A DNA stretch of 64,000 nucleotides, taken from positions 185,968 to 249,967 of the forward strand of contig CAJUGI010000002.1 in the NCBI GenBank assembly GCA_910586065.1. Direction: 5' to 3'. Positions 51,065-58,769 of this stretch are shown piece by piece. Position numbers and translations under genes: made by a program. The notes beneath the pieces were generated by a model, which was given only the letters and a program-made list of their open reading frames with translations, did no database searches and was not told the DNA's origin. Each line of letters opens with the position of its first letter. Position 1 is the stretch's first letter. This DNA is from an uncultured Christensenella sp. Lineage in GTDB: Bacteria > Bacillota > Clostridia > Christensenellales > Borkfalkiaceae.

Positions 51065-51420
51065 TGATTACCTTTAAAGTTGACAATTTAAAGAATATGA
51101 ATTCCGAGCTGAGAGCGTTTGCCGATTTTTTGAAATTGAACGCCATATGCGACGACGACGTTTTTGCCAGCAGGCTTGTTTCGTGCGAGCTGATTACAAA
51201 CGTTATACGGCACGGCGGCGAGGCGGCGGAATTTAAGGGCGAGCTGTTTGCGGACAGCATAGTGGTTACGGTTAAAGCAAAGAGTCTTGACGGACTTGAT
51301 TTGATAACTTCTTTGCCGGACGTTTTTGCGGAGAGCGGCAGAGGACTTTATATCGTGCGGTGCTTCGGCGAAATAGAGGAGAGCGGCGAAGGGTTGAGAG
51401 TTTGCATAAAAAGGCATTAA
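51064..51420 (+). CDS. RsbW-like anti-sigma kinase (HATPase_c_2)
   Basis: A 118-residue ATPase. The N-box is intact (CELITNVIRHG, with E and N) and the lid motif SGRGLYIVR is present. It should bind the sigma factor and phosphorylate the STAS protein. It starts in the sigma stop codon (TGATG). Its position after the sigma gene, with a second degenerate copy before it, departs from the usual AA-AB-sigma order. Confidence 0.85.
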   Translation: MITFKVDNLKNMNSELRAFADFLKLNAICDDDVFASRLVSCELITNVIRHGGEAAEFKGELFADSIVVTVKAKSLDGLDLITSLPDVFAESGRGLYIVRCFGEIEESGEGLRVCIKRH

Positions 51421-51461
51421 AGCTTGCCTGCATTATGATTTGTTTGCTTATATAAAAAATT

Positions 51462-51487
51462 AAAGGCTTCCTTAAAGGAAGCCTTTT
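51462..51487. terminator. Terminator after the sigma operon and 51508 gene
   Basis: AAAGGCTTCCTT with AAGGAAGCCTTTT, between converging genes. Confidence 0.85.
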
Positions 51488-51507
51488 CGTTTGAGATTTT
51501 TATGATT

Positions 51508-52992
51508 TTACATAATATTGATTTGTTCGTAGAGTTTATTTAAAAGTCCGTCGGAAACGTAGTCGCGAATCTTTCCAAAGTAGATGAACACAGCCGAGAA
51601 GAATTTCTCGTTTTTGCCGCCGGGGATATACTGGGGAATGTTGGGGATGCTTACTACGTTGCGTTCTAAGAATACGTTGAAGAATTCCGTCTTTTCCGTG
51701 TTGGAAAGTTTGTTGATAAAGCTGTCCGTAGGACCGGTATAAACAACGTACGAAGTAGGTTGTTCTTCAGCCAAAGGAGCAGGTTCTGCAATTTCTTCCG
51801 TAACAGGAACATTTTTTGTTTCTTTAGCGGCTTTCTTTTCTTCGGCTTCTTTTTCCTTTGCGGCTTTCTTCTCTTCCTTTTCCAAACGTTTCTGTTCTTT
51901 TTTGGAAAGAGGTTTTTCCTCGTTTTCGGTTTCGCCGTCTTTGGTTTCCTTTTTAGCGTGAATCTTTTTCTTGTGTTTGCCGAAAATTACCGTGCGGATA
52001 ATATTGATTACGAGCTGAATAATTGCAATTACGAGAAGTGCAATCATCATTATGTTGAGCGTCGTAACGCCTTCGACAAAGAAGGTCATTATAAACATTA
52101 AAAGTACTGCGAGAACTTCGAGAGAATATCTTACAAGATTGGTAATAAGCATAAACTTTTTGGTTCTTTTGCCTAAACCGAAGATATCGAGGAAGAGGTT
52201 GATTAATACTATTAATGCAACAGCAAGCGTTGCCACGTTAAGAATTATTGCGGTGATTTCGCCCTCAAGGGGATAAGCCTGCGAGAACAGAATGGTTAAG
52301 AACATTATGCCTTCGCCGCCGGCGCCGTAAAGACCGGTTGCAAGACTGCCGTCAAGGATTTCGCCGAGTACGGGAATAAACGACGCAACGGGATAAATCG
52401 TTGCAAATACGGCGAGCGCCGAAAGAAGGAAGAGTATGAACTTGATTAAGCCGGAACCTTTCTTGTAAACAAACGCCTGAACGATTAACATTAAAAGCGT
52501 GCCGCCGAATGCGATTAAAAGCGCATAGCTGAAACCGCTTGCTCCTTCGAGAAGAGCGTAATTTCTCATTTGGATAAGAACGAGAGTGAGAAGCGGGATG
52601 AGCGCAAGGCACTCGATTACGGACGCCGTTTTTAAAGCCGTGGCTTTTTTTCTGTTGCTTGCGATTACGGGAATCAGTCCGATAATCGCGGCTACGGTTA
52701 CAAGCGAATAAATAAGAACGAGCGCGGCGCCGAGGTCAAAGCTGAAAAGTCCGCAGAAATTTACTGTGGACGAATAGTCTGTCAACGGAGCTCCAAAACC
52801 AAGGTCGATTCCGACAAGTTTCGTGATTGCGTCGGGAAGCTGGAAGGCCAGCATATTTTCGAGTACGAATCCTTCCGTATTCCCCAAAGGTATTAAAAGA
52901 CCTGCAAGCAGGCAGATGAGCGCGATTACGTATGTAACGAGCGCCGCCCACTTGGAGGGTCTACGCGAGGAATTATTTTTCGTTTTTCCCAT
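51508..52992 (-). CDS. Polytopic membrane protein with KE-rich cytoplasmic region
   Basis: 494 residues with about 8-10 hydrophobic helices in the first 335 residues. A highly charged Lys/Glu/Ala tract (about 340-405, KKEQKRLEKEEKKAAKEKEAEE) likely forms a coiled coil. The last 75 residues are a soluble domain ending with NKLYEQINIM. I recognise no transport or enzyme motif. The start at 52992 follows GGAG by 8 bases; MIGDNK upstream of it is not needed. The charged linker and soluble end face the cytoplasm if the N-terminus is cytoplasmic. Function unknown. Confidence 0.8.
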   Translation of the reverse strand: MGKTKNNSSRRPSKWAALVTYVIALICLLAGLLIPLGNTEGFVLENMLAFQLPDAITKLVGIDLGFGAPLTDYSSTVNFCGLFSFDLGAALVLIYSLVTVAAIIGLIPVIASNRKKATALKTASVIECLALIPLLTLVLIQMRNYALLEGASGFSYALLIAFGGTLLMLIVQAFVYKKGSGLIKFILFLLSALAVFATIYPVASFIPVLGEILDGSLATGLYGAGGEGIMFLTILFSQAYPLEGEITAIILNVATLAVALIVLINLFLDIFGLGKRTKKFMLITNLVRYSLEVLAVLLMFIMTFFVEGVTTLNIMMIALLVIAIIQLVINIIRTVIFGKHKKKIHAKKETKDGETENEEKPLSKKEQKRLEKEEKKAAKEKEAEEKKAAKETKNVPVTEEIAEPAPLAEEQPTSYVVYTGPTDSFINKLSNTEKTEFFNVFLERNVVSIPNIPQYIPGGKNEKFFSAVFIYFGKIRDYVSDGLLNKLYEQINIM

Positions 52993-53125
52993 TTTGTTAT
53001 CTCCAATCAAAATATTTATTCAAGCCGCGCAGCTGCGGTTTAATATCAAACGTAAATGTAAAAGCCATATTGGGCGAGCAATCGCCCGCAAAACGGAGGA
53101 AATACCTCTGCTTGTACAATGCTTA

Positions 53126-53154
53126 TTCTATAACAATTATAATAAGTTGTCAAG
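53126..53154 (-). promoter_or_regulatory. Promoter of the polytopic membrane protein
   Basis: On the minus strand TTGACA (53154-53149), 17-base spacer, TAGAAT (53131-53126), giving a leader of about 130 bases. Confidence 0.7.
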
Positions 53155-53368
53155 ATAAAAAAATAACTTTTTGTCTTAAAATGCTGTTTTTTTAAGCAAC
53201 CGTTTATTTATTAAGATAAACTGTGCGTAGGACTTTTAAAGGCTCCGGCGGTTAAATCCGTTTGAAAATCGGACTGTTGATAATAAGTTTATGTAATTCT
53301 TAAAAATAAATACGGCGTGGAATTTTAATGTAAAAACAGGTATATAATTAAAATATGACTCTAAAATA

Positions 53369-53397
53369 TTGAAATTACGCGCCTGTTCTGATATAAT
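53369..53397 (+). promoter_or_regulatory. Promoter of the PucR-type HTH gene
   Basis: TTGAAA (53369-53374), 17-base spacer, TATAAT (53392-53397). The predicted leader is about 13 bases, just long enough for the GAGG at 53404-53407. Confidence 0.75.
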
Positions 53398-53416
53398 ACG
53401 GGCGAGGTAATTTAAG

Positions 53417-53824
53417 ATGCGGAACGGTTATTTTGAAGACGGTAACGACACGAAAAACTGCGTTGAACGGATTAAAAACGCTGATATATGCGGAGGGAAC
53501 GGGTTTTTGGGCAATCCGGCAAGAGTAATAAATTTGGGTGAAATTGCCGCGTGTCTTTCGGGTTCACAGCGGGAAAAGTTTGTTTCAGGCTTCGATATGA
53601 AGGGTTTTGCCAAGATTTTTGAGGACGAAAGTATGATGACGACAGCCGAAACCTTTCTTTCGTGCGGGTTAAACGTATCGCTTGCGGCGCGCCGTCTTTA
53701 TATGCACAGAAATACGCTGATTTACAGGCTGAATTCGTTAAAACGTAAAACCGGACTTGATTTGCGGGATTTCGATATGGCAGTTACGTTTGAAATACTG
53801 CATAAAATGTATCTTATTAAGTAA
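53417..53824 (+). CDS. Small PucR/CdaR-type HTH protein
   Basis: A 135-residue protein whose C-terminal 60 residues are the HTH_30 domain of PucR/CdaR regulators: FLSCGLNVSLAARRLYMHRNTLIYRLNSLKRKTGLDLRDF. The long N-terminal sensory region of PucR/CdaR is missing; the first 70 residues form no known domain and contain several Cys. It may be a stand-alone DNA-binding adaptor. It sits 29 bases upstream of the S41 protease. Confidence 0.82.
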   Translation: MRNGYFEDGNDTKNCVERIKNADICGGNGFLGNPARVINLGEIAACLSGSQREKFVSGFDMKGFAKIFEDESMMTTAETFLSCGLNVSLAARRLYMHRNTLIYRLNSLKRKTGLDLRDFDMAVTFEILHKMYLIK

Positions 53825-53853
53825 AAGTTTATTATATATCGGGGGCAAATGTT

Positions 53854-55215
53854 TTGGAAAACAAAGAAACAATAGTTAAAAACTCGGGACGAAAATTAAA
53901 AATTGCACTCAGCGCCGTGCTTGCCGCGGTTATTTTGTGCGGAGTGTTTTTTGCAGGGTTTTATACCCGAAAGTTTACACTGCCCGCAGAGGTCGACTCT
54001 TATGCCTGGGCTACCGAGGTAATTGAAAACAATTATTGCGGGGAGAGAAAGAAGGGAGATATCAAGCTGGATTTGGACGGTTACACGCCGGCGGAAGTTT
54101 CTTTGAAGGCGCTTGCCGGCACGCTGGACGATTATTCGGCATATTACACCGCAAAAGAGTACGCCGAGGTTTTAAAGGACAATTCCGGCGAGAAGAGCGG
54201 AGTGGGAGTAACCACTAATTTTATAAAGGACAGAGGCGCTTATGTTGTGGGCGTTTCGGGGAACTCGCCTGCGTTTAAAGAGAACGTGCAGACGGGCGAC
54301 GTGTTCGTTGCGGGGCAGGCTGTCGGCGCGGAACGTGTTGAATTTAAATCGGCGGCGGATTTTTCGGGGTTTGTGAACGCGAGAGCTACCGGCGAAAAAT
54401 TTACTCTCTTTACGGAAAACGGCAGTTACAATCTTTCAAAAGAAGAGTACGCCGCAAGCTATGCGGTTATGTATACTGCGACGGCGGAGTACGGCTTTTG
54501 TTACGGCGGCGACAAGGATTATTATTACAGGCTGACGACAAAGATGGATTTTTTGCCTTCCGACACAGCTTATATAAAACTTTCGCAGTTTTACGGTAAC
54601 GCGGCAAACGAAGTGGGTTATCTGATTTCGAAATTCAACGAAGAGAATAAGAGCAAATTAATTTTGGATTTACGCAATAACGGAGGCGGGTACGTTTCGG
54701 TTATGCAGAATATGGCGGGCTATTTTCTTTCAGGAGGGGATTATTCGCGCGAGGCTATGATTGCGGAATATAAGAACGGCGGCAAAAGCGTGTTCGGATG
54801 GAGAAATTATCCTGCGGAATCGGCTTTGAAAGAAGAGACGGAAGTTTACGTTTTGGCAAATTCCAATACTGCCAGTGCTTCGGAGGCGCTTATCGGCGTA
54901 TTGGTGAGCTACGGCGTGCTTGAATATGAAAATATAATACTTTCGGATTATACGGAAAATTATCTTAGTTGGGTAGGGGCGAACGCAAAAACCGAAAGGA
55001 CGTATGGAAAGGGTATAATGCAGACTACGTTTAAAAATGATTTTACAGGCGAAGCGTTTAAACTGACGACGGCGCGGATTTTGTGGCCGAACGGCAAATG
55101 TATTCACAACGTCGGACTTACGCCGGCTGACGGATGCAGGACTGCGCCCGCCGACTGGACGGCGACGGCGAACGACGAAGAACTGAGGTTTGCCGTTAAA
55201 AATTACATGCAGTAA
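53854..55215 (+). CDS. S41-family (CtpA-like) carboxy-terminal processing protease
   Basis: A 453-residue serine protease with an N-terminal membrane anchor (about residues 16-36), a PDZ-like region near 130-190 and the S41 core. LILDLRNNGGGYVSVM is the family motif. The Ser nucleophile is in NSNTASASEALIG. A Lys in YGKGIMQTTF completes the dyad. It should act outside the membrane. It starts at TTG 53854, with GGGGG 8 bases upstream. Size and layout are normal for CtpA/CtpB; spore-formers use CtpB in sigma-K signalling, but specificity is not known here. Confidence 0.93.
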   Translation: MENKETIVKNSGRKLKIALSAVLAAVILCGVFFAGFYTRKFTLPAEVDSYAWATEVIENNYCGERKKGDIKLDLDGYTPAEVSLKALAGTLDDYSAYYTAKEYAEVLKDNSGEKSGVGVTTNFIKDRGAYVVGVSGNSPAFKENVQTGDVFVAGQAVGAERVEFKSAADFSGFVNARATGEKFTLFTENGSYNLSKEEYAASYAVMYTATAEYGFCYGGDKDYYYRLTTKMDFLPSDTAYIKLSQFYGNAANEVGYLISKFNEENKSKLILDLRNNGGGYVSVMQNMAGYFLSGGDYSREAMIAEYKNGGKSVFGWRNYPAESALKEETEVYVLANSNTASASEALIGVLVSYGVLEYENIILSDYTENYLSWVGANAKTERTYGKGIMQTTFKNDFTGEAFKLTTARILWPNGKCIHNVGLTPADGCRTAPADWTATANDEELRFAVKNYMQ

Positions 55216-55281
55216 AGCGGAGGACGCGTTTACTGCGTGTTTAAACTGAATTCGATTTGAAAATGCCGTAAGGATAAGTAA

Positions 55282-55318
55282 AAAAGCAAGACCGGAAAAT
55301 TTCCGGTCTTGCTTTTTT
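55282..55318 (+). terminator. Protease terminator
   Basis: AAGCAAGACCGGAAA pairs with TTTCCGGTCTTGCTT, followed by T6. Confidence 0.92.
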
Positions 55319-55399
55319 AAAACTGTAATTTATTTTCTGTTGTATAAACTTATCCGGTTGAAATTAAAGGCGCGGCTTTTGCGAGGTTGTTTGCAATTG

Positions 55400-55428
55400 T
55401 TGATTCCCTTTTCACTTTTTGCTATAAT
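55400..55428 (+). promoter_or_regulatory. Promoter upstream of the LysR relic
   Basis: TTGATT (55400-55405), 17-base spacer, TATAAT (55423-55428). It is intact although the gene behind it is broken. Confidence 0.7.
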
Positions 55429-55470
55429 GATAATTACTCAAAGTAAATGCAGACGGCGGAGGTGAGCGAA

Positions 55471-55868
55471 ATGTGCAATTCCCAACTTACAACATTCATT
55501 TATGTTGCGGAAAGCGGCAGCTTTACCAAAGCCGCAGACGCATTATTTATCACGCCGCCTGCCGTTATAAGGTGTTGCTCATCCGCAAGAATTGGAATAA
55601 GTACATAGACGAGCTTCGGGAAGATTTGATTGCAAGCGGTGTAACGGTTGAAGATTTTGATATGTTTAACCTTAATGCTTATAATAGGGCGGCGCAGGAA
55701 AACGTACCTATTATTACCGTTGACGGTTGGGAGGACGTACATCCGCTCTTAAAAATAATTTCTGCGGATTGGGAGTACCGAATTCCGTTCGGCATTTTAT
55801 ATTCGCCTACGCCGACGAAGCAAGTAAAAGACTTTATAAATACACTAATAAAAATCAGTAAGGAGTGA
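55471..55868 (+). pseudogene. LysR-family regulator, internal deletion and frameshift
   Basis: Frame from ATG 55471 (GGAGGTGA upstream) gives a LysR N-terminus: LTTFIYVAESGSFTKAADALFITPPAVI, about 33 residues of wing-helix. The frame then stops at TAG. Starting at about 55575 another frame encodes a LysR-like C-terminal segment (KVLLIRKNWNKYIDELREDL, then GVTVEDFDMF, DGWEDVHPLLKII, PFGILYSPTPTKQVKDFI). The middle, about 150-170 residues of HTH end and effector domain, is missing. This is decay by internal deletion, not a functional regulator. Confidence 0.85.
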
Positions 55869-55872
55869 TATT

Positions 55873-56429
55873 ATGGGTAAGAAAATAGTACAGACGGCGG
55901 GAAGAAACGCGCTTGGAGAGTTTGCTCCCGAATTTGCGCATTATAACGACGACGTGCTTTTCGGAGAGAATTGGAACAATACCGACATAGACGTAAAGAC
56001 GCGCTGTATAATAACGGTTGTTTCGCTTATGTCGCAGGGTATTTGCGACGGTTCGTTAAAACACCATTTGCAAAATATTTCAAAGGTCAAAGTTATCTTG
56101 CGCCCGTAAGCAAAGAGCAGGTGTTTATCGCAAACGTAACGTTCGAGCCGAAGTGTCGCAATAATTGGCATATTCACAATGCAACCAAAGGAGGCGGTCA
56201 AATTCTTGTATGCGTAGGCGGAGAGGGGTATTATCAGGAATGGGGTAAGCCTGCAATTAAAATGAAAGAAGGCGACGTTGTAAATATCCCCGCAGGAGTC
56301 AAGCATTGGCACGGCGCAGGCAAAGAAAAGTGGTTTTCACACCTTGCAATCGAAGTTCCCGCCGAAAACGGAAAGACGGAATGGCGCGAGCCCGTTTTTG
56401 ATAAGGAATACGAAGAAGCGGTAAAATAA
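55873..56429 (+). pseudogene. Carboxymuconolactone decarboxylase-cupin protein, internal deletion and frameshift
   Basis: From ATG 55873 (AAGGAG upstream) comes the CMD start: AGRNALGEFAPEFAHYNDDVLFGENW, RCIITVVSLMSQGICDGSLKHHLQN. The frame then breaks. About 25 codons later another frame encodes an intact-looking cupin: SYLAPVSKEQVFIANVTFEPKCRNNWHIHNATKGGGQI, with WHIH and HWHGAG metal-binding His. Family members fuse these domains in one protein of about 230-250 residues. At the junction (56070-56076) the sequence GCAAAAT is shared by both sides, suggesting deletion between short repeats. Confidence 0.85.
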
Positions 56430-56443
56430 ATAAAACAAAATTA

Positions 56444-56476
56444 AGGGCAGACGGTCAAACAACCGCCTGCCTTTTT
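56444..56476 (+). terminator. Terminator after the cupin relic
   Basis: GGCAGACGGT with ACCGCCTGCC (one A/C mismatch), then TTTTT. Confidence 0.8.
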
Positions 56477-56581
56477 GTGTATTAACTTCAAATAAATACG
56501 ATAAACAAACTTGAAATTCCCTTTTGAATTAGATAGTGTTATACTGTTAATGTAAATAAAAAAGTTTTGAGGAATTAAGAA

Positions 56582-57073
56582 ATGGAATTTGTAACTTTGC
56601 GCAACGGAGTGAAAATGCCTAAGCTCGGATACGGAGTGTATCAGGTGTCGAAAGAGGAATGCGGGAGATGCGTTCTCGACGCTTTGAAAGTCGGATACCG
56701 TCATTTGGATACGGCGCAAAGTTATTTCAACGAATAAGAAGTGGGTAGCGCGATAGTAAAATCGGGTATTCCCCGTGAAGAAATTTTTTTGACCACGAAA
56801 GTATGGATAGAACACTACGGCTACGAGGAGACAAAGAAATCCGTATTTGAATCTTTGCGGAAATTGAAGAGCAATTATATCGACCTTGTGCTTTTGCACC
56901 AACCGTTCGGAGATTACTACGGCTCATGGCGTGCATTGGAAGATTTATATGCGCAGGGCATAATCCGTGCAATCGGTATTCCCAACTTCTATCCCGACAG
57001 AATGGTTGACCTTTGCAGCTTTGCAAGGATTGCGCCTAATCACGGCCATAGAAAGGATAAAAAGAACTGGTAA
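56582..57073 (+). pseudogene. Aldo-keto reductase, stop codon in frame and truncated end
   Basis: From ATG 56582 the frame encodes an AKR start: NGVKMPKLGYGVYQVSKEEC, GYRHLDTAQSYFNE, then TAA at 56735-56737 where family members have Glu, then EVGSAIVKSGIPREEIFLTTKVWIEHYGYE, SNYIDLVLLHQP, GIIRAIGIPNFYPDRM. A single GAA-to-TAA change would give this stop. The frame ends after about 163 codons although the family needs about 270. The last 11 residues (NHGHRKDKKNW) do not fit the family, so the 3' part is deleted. Confidence 0.88.
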
Positions 57074-57084
57074 GGAGAATTAAT

Positions 57085-57396
57085 ATGAAAAAGTTTTTAT
57101 CGGTTATAACGACGGTAATTTGCGCTGTGCTTATGCTTACGCTTGCAGCTTGCGAGGGTGGGGACAGAGGCGAGGTTCCGTCTGTCGGTACGTTTTTGGA
57201 ACACTACGATTTGACAGGTTACGGTATTTATCCGTTTTCACAGTCGGCGTCTATGAATACTACGCAGTTTGACACTTCTATGGAGTTTGTGCGAGGCTGT
57301 GCGGTGGGGGCTAACGTTCACGACGGACTGTTTGCGCGTGCATCAAGTACGACTGATATAAATGCATATTTGACTGCAAACGGTTTTATCGGTTAA
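57085..57396 (+). pseudogene. Lipoprotein-flavodoxin gene with probable internal deletion
   Basis: A 103-residue protein: lipoprotein signal (MKKFLSVITTVICAVLMLTLAAC), then at once VPSVGTFLEHYDLTGYGIYPFSQ and a NAYLTANGFIG end. This tail resembles the C-terminal third of lipid-anchored flavodoxins (xFLExYDLSGKTIxPF ... WLNxLG). The FMN-binding middle is missing although the frame is kept. It could be expressed as a small lipoprotein, but not as a flavodoxin. AAGGAG precedes the ATG. Confidence 0.55.
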
Positions 57397-57433
57397 CGGA
57401 ATATTTTTTAATACGGAAGTTGTGTTTAAAAGA

Positions 57434-57643
57434 TTATAGCGGGGGCTTTACGGATTTAACTCTGCGTGTGGGGAAGAGTACGCAAACGAGAAAACCGCCT
57501 TCGGAACGGGTTATTTCAAGCGACAAATCGCCGTCACACTCAAAATATTCTTCGGCAACACGCTTTATATCTTTTAAAAACAGACTGCGTGCAAAATCCG
57601 ACATATCCTCTCTGTCGAGAGATATTACTTTGTTTGCATTCAT
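57434..57643 (-). CDS. MinE-like small protein
   Basis: A 69-residue protein whose start codon overlaps the stop of the MinD-like gene (ATGA). LFLKDIKRVAEEYFECDGDLSLEITRSEGGFLVCVLFP has the helix-strand-strand order of the MinE topological-specificity domain (helix, acidic turn, strand, glycine turn, strand). No N-terminal anti-MinCD helix is clear. The gene order minD-minE fits. The identification is inference from position and pattern; an unrelated partner is possible. Confidence 0.55.
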   Translation of the reverse strand: MNANKVISLDREDMSDFARSLFLKDIKRVAEEYFECDGDLSLEITRSEGGFLVCVLFPTRRVKSVKPPL

Positions 57644-58371
57644 ATTCTTTCCCTCATCTTTCTTTTAATTGCGCCGCCGACTCCCGTGTAGCCGTTAAGT
57701 ACGTTGCATACGTCCTGTTTTTTGCCGGAAATTGCAGCCGCGGCGAGCCTGAAAGCTTTTGCGGTTGTTTTTTTGCATTTTCCGCCGGAGAGTGATAAAT
57801 CTTCGGGGATAACGGCTTTGAGCGGCAGGCGAAGGAGTGCGGAAATTTCTGCGGCGCCCATAATTTCGCCCGAAACTATCTGCCCGCCGTTGACGTTGTT
57901 GACGACAAGTCCTATTTCCCTGATTCCGCCGTCGGCAAGATTGGAACGGCAGACGTCGGCGCATTTGAGCGAGGGGAGATAAGGTTCCGTTACTATCAGC
58001 GCTTCGTTTGCAACGGATTTTAAAATTTTGTCTAACAGTATGTAGTCGAAAAGACCGTCAACGTCTGTAATTGCGCCGTCTGCAGCGGATAAATCGTATA
58101 GTCCGAGCGAAGGCATAAAACCAAGATTTTGAGATTTCGGGTGCGGGATTATGCACTGCTTTGCCCGACACGCGCCTCTTTGATAGTCCGCAAGAGTAAA
58201 AACCTGCATATTCTGCAATCCGCCCGCAAGCAACGCGCCGGCGCAAAGTCTGTCGCCGTCAACTATTAATGTGCGCTCGCCCGATTCTGCCAGAGCAAAG
58301 CCCAGCCCCACGGTAAAAGTGGTTACGCCGGTTCCGCCCTTTAAACTTGTGATGTAAATTTTTTTAGCCAT
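57640..58371 (-). CDS. MinD/ParA-like ATPase lacking the P-loop lysine
   Basis: A 243-residue deviant-Walker ATPase. KGGTGVTTFTVGLG (residues 11-24) keeps the MinD signature Lys (K11) but has Val16 where KGGxGKTT has its second Lys. LIVDGDRLCAGA matches Walker-A' (usually DxD), and a FDYILLDK Walker-B-like segment follows. The C-terminus GVGGAIKRKMRERI could be a membrane-targeting amphipathic helix as in MinD. It should not hydrolyse ATP normally unless another group takes over. It forms an operon with the small protein behind it. Confidence 0.8.
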   Translation of the reverse strand: MAKKIYITSLKGGTGVTTFTVGLGFALAESGERTLIVDGDRLCAGALLAGGLQNMQVFTLADYQRGACRAKQCIIPHPKSQNLGFMPSLGLYDLSAADGAITDVDGLFDYILLDKILKSVANEALIVTEPYLPSLKCADVCRSNLADGGIREIGLVVNNVNGGQIVSGEIMGAAEISALLRLPLKAVIPEDLSLSGGKCKKTTAKAFRLAAAAISGKKQDVCNVLNGYTGVGGAIKRKMRERI

Positions 58372-58449
58372 AATCGTATGTTAGCGCCGTTTATGTTAAA
58401 AATTCGGGCGGTTTTTTGGGAATAAGGGGAAAGAATTGCGAAAACATAC

Positions 58450-58483
58450 AGCCGCCCGCGCTATTTAAGCGCGGGCGGCTTTT
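58450..58483. terminator. GC-rich hairpin after the second xre gene
   Basis: AGCCGCCCGCGCT (58450-58462) with AGCGCGGGCGGCT (58468-58480), loop ATTTA, with TTTTG on the plus strand. It is placed to end the minus-strand xre transcript; the T-run there is weak. Confidence 0.7.
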
Positions 58484-58486
58484 GAA

Positions 58487-58684
58487 TTAATCTTCTAAAC
58501 CGAGTAAGTAATCGGCTGAAACTTCGAAATAATTTGCAAGCAAGGTTATGTAACTCGCCTTTGGTTCGTTTACTCCGCGTTCCCAATAATCAACCGCTTT
58601 TTGGCTTACGCCTATAGCTTTTCCGAGTTCGCGTTGTGAAATGCCGCGGTCGGTTCTCAATTCTTTTATTCTTGCACCAATCAT
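58487..58684 (-). CDS. XRE-family HTH repressor of the second module
   Basis: A 65-residue HTH: RIKELRTDRGISQRELGKAIGVSQKAVDYWERGVNEP, ending EVSADYLLGLED. It resembles the XRE at 21316 in length and ending but has another recognition helix (SQKAVDYWERG against SKSAISFWESG), matching its different operator. It is divergent from 58770 and lies 11 bases from the outer dyad. Confidence 0.9.
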   Translation of the reverse strand: MIGARIKELRTDRGISQRELGKAIGVSQKAVDYWERGVNEPKASYITLLANYFEVSADYLLGLED

Positions 58685-58695
58685 AGTTATATATT

Positions 58696-58747
58696 ACGAA
58701 GAAAACTTCTTAAATTGTTTGACAAAGAAGAAATCTTCTTATATACT
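58696..58747 (+). promoter_or_regulatory. Double-dyad operator and promoter of the second xre module
   Basis: Promoter TTGACA (58719-58724), 17-base spacer, TATACT (58742-58747). The perfect 16-bp dyad AAGAAGAAATCTTCTT (58725-58740; 7-bp arms, 2-bp centre) begins directly after the -35 box. A weaker copy, 5 of 7 arm pairs, lies at 58696-58711, 29 bp upstream. This is the same layout as at 21530-21584 with another sequence. Confidence 0.8.
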
Positions 58748-58769
58748 TTTATTGATATTCGAGGGTGCT

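Larger units (their letters stand above)
52993..53416. other. Intergenic stretch with promoter and no gene
   Basis: About 420 bases. The left part is the leader of the 52992 gene, with a small hairpin (GCGGGCGATTGCTCGCCC on the minus strand) and its promoter at 53126-53154. From 53155 to 53368 the sequence is AT-rich with T-runs and no coding frame; the last 50 bases hold the 53417 gene promoter. Confidence 0.6.

Noticed and set aside
55471..56429. Programmed frameshifting to explain the split LysR and decarboxylase-cupin genes
   Set aside because: Whole domains are missing at each break, so a frameshift alone could not restore them.
56582..57073. Stop-codon read-through in the aldo-keto reductase
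   Set aside because: TAA is not a recoding codon in known selenocysteine or pyrrolysine systems, and the 3' end is also lost.
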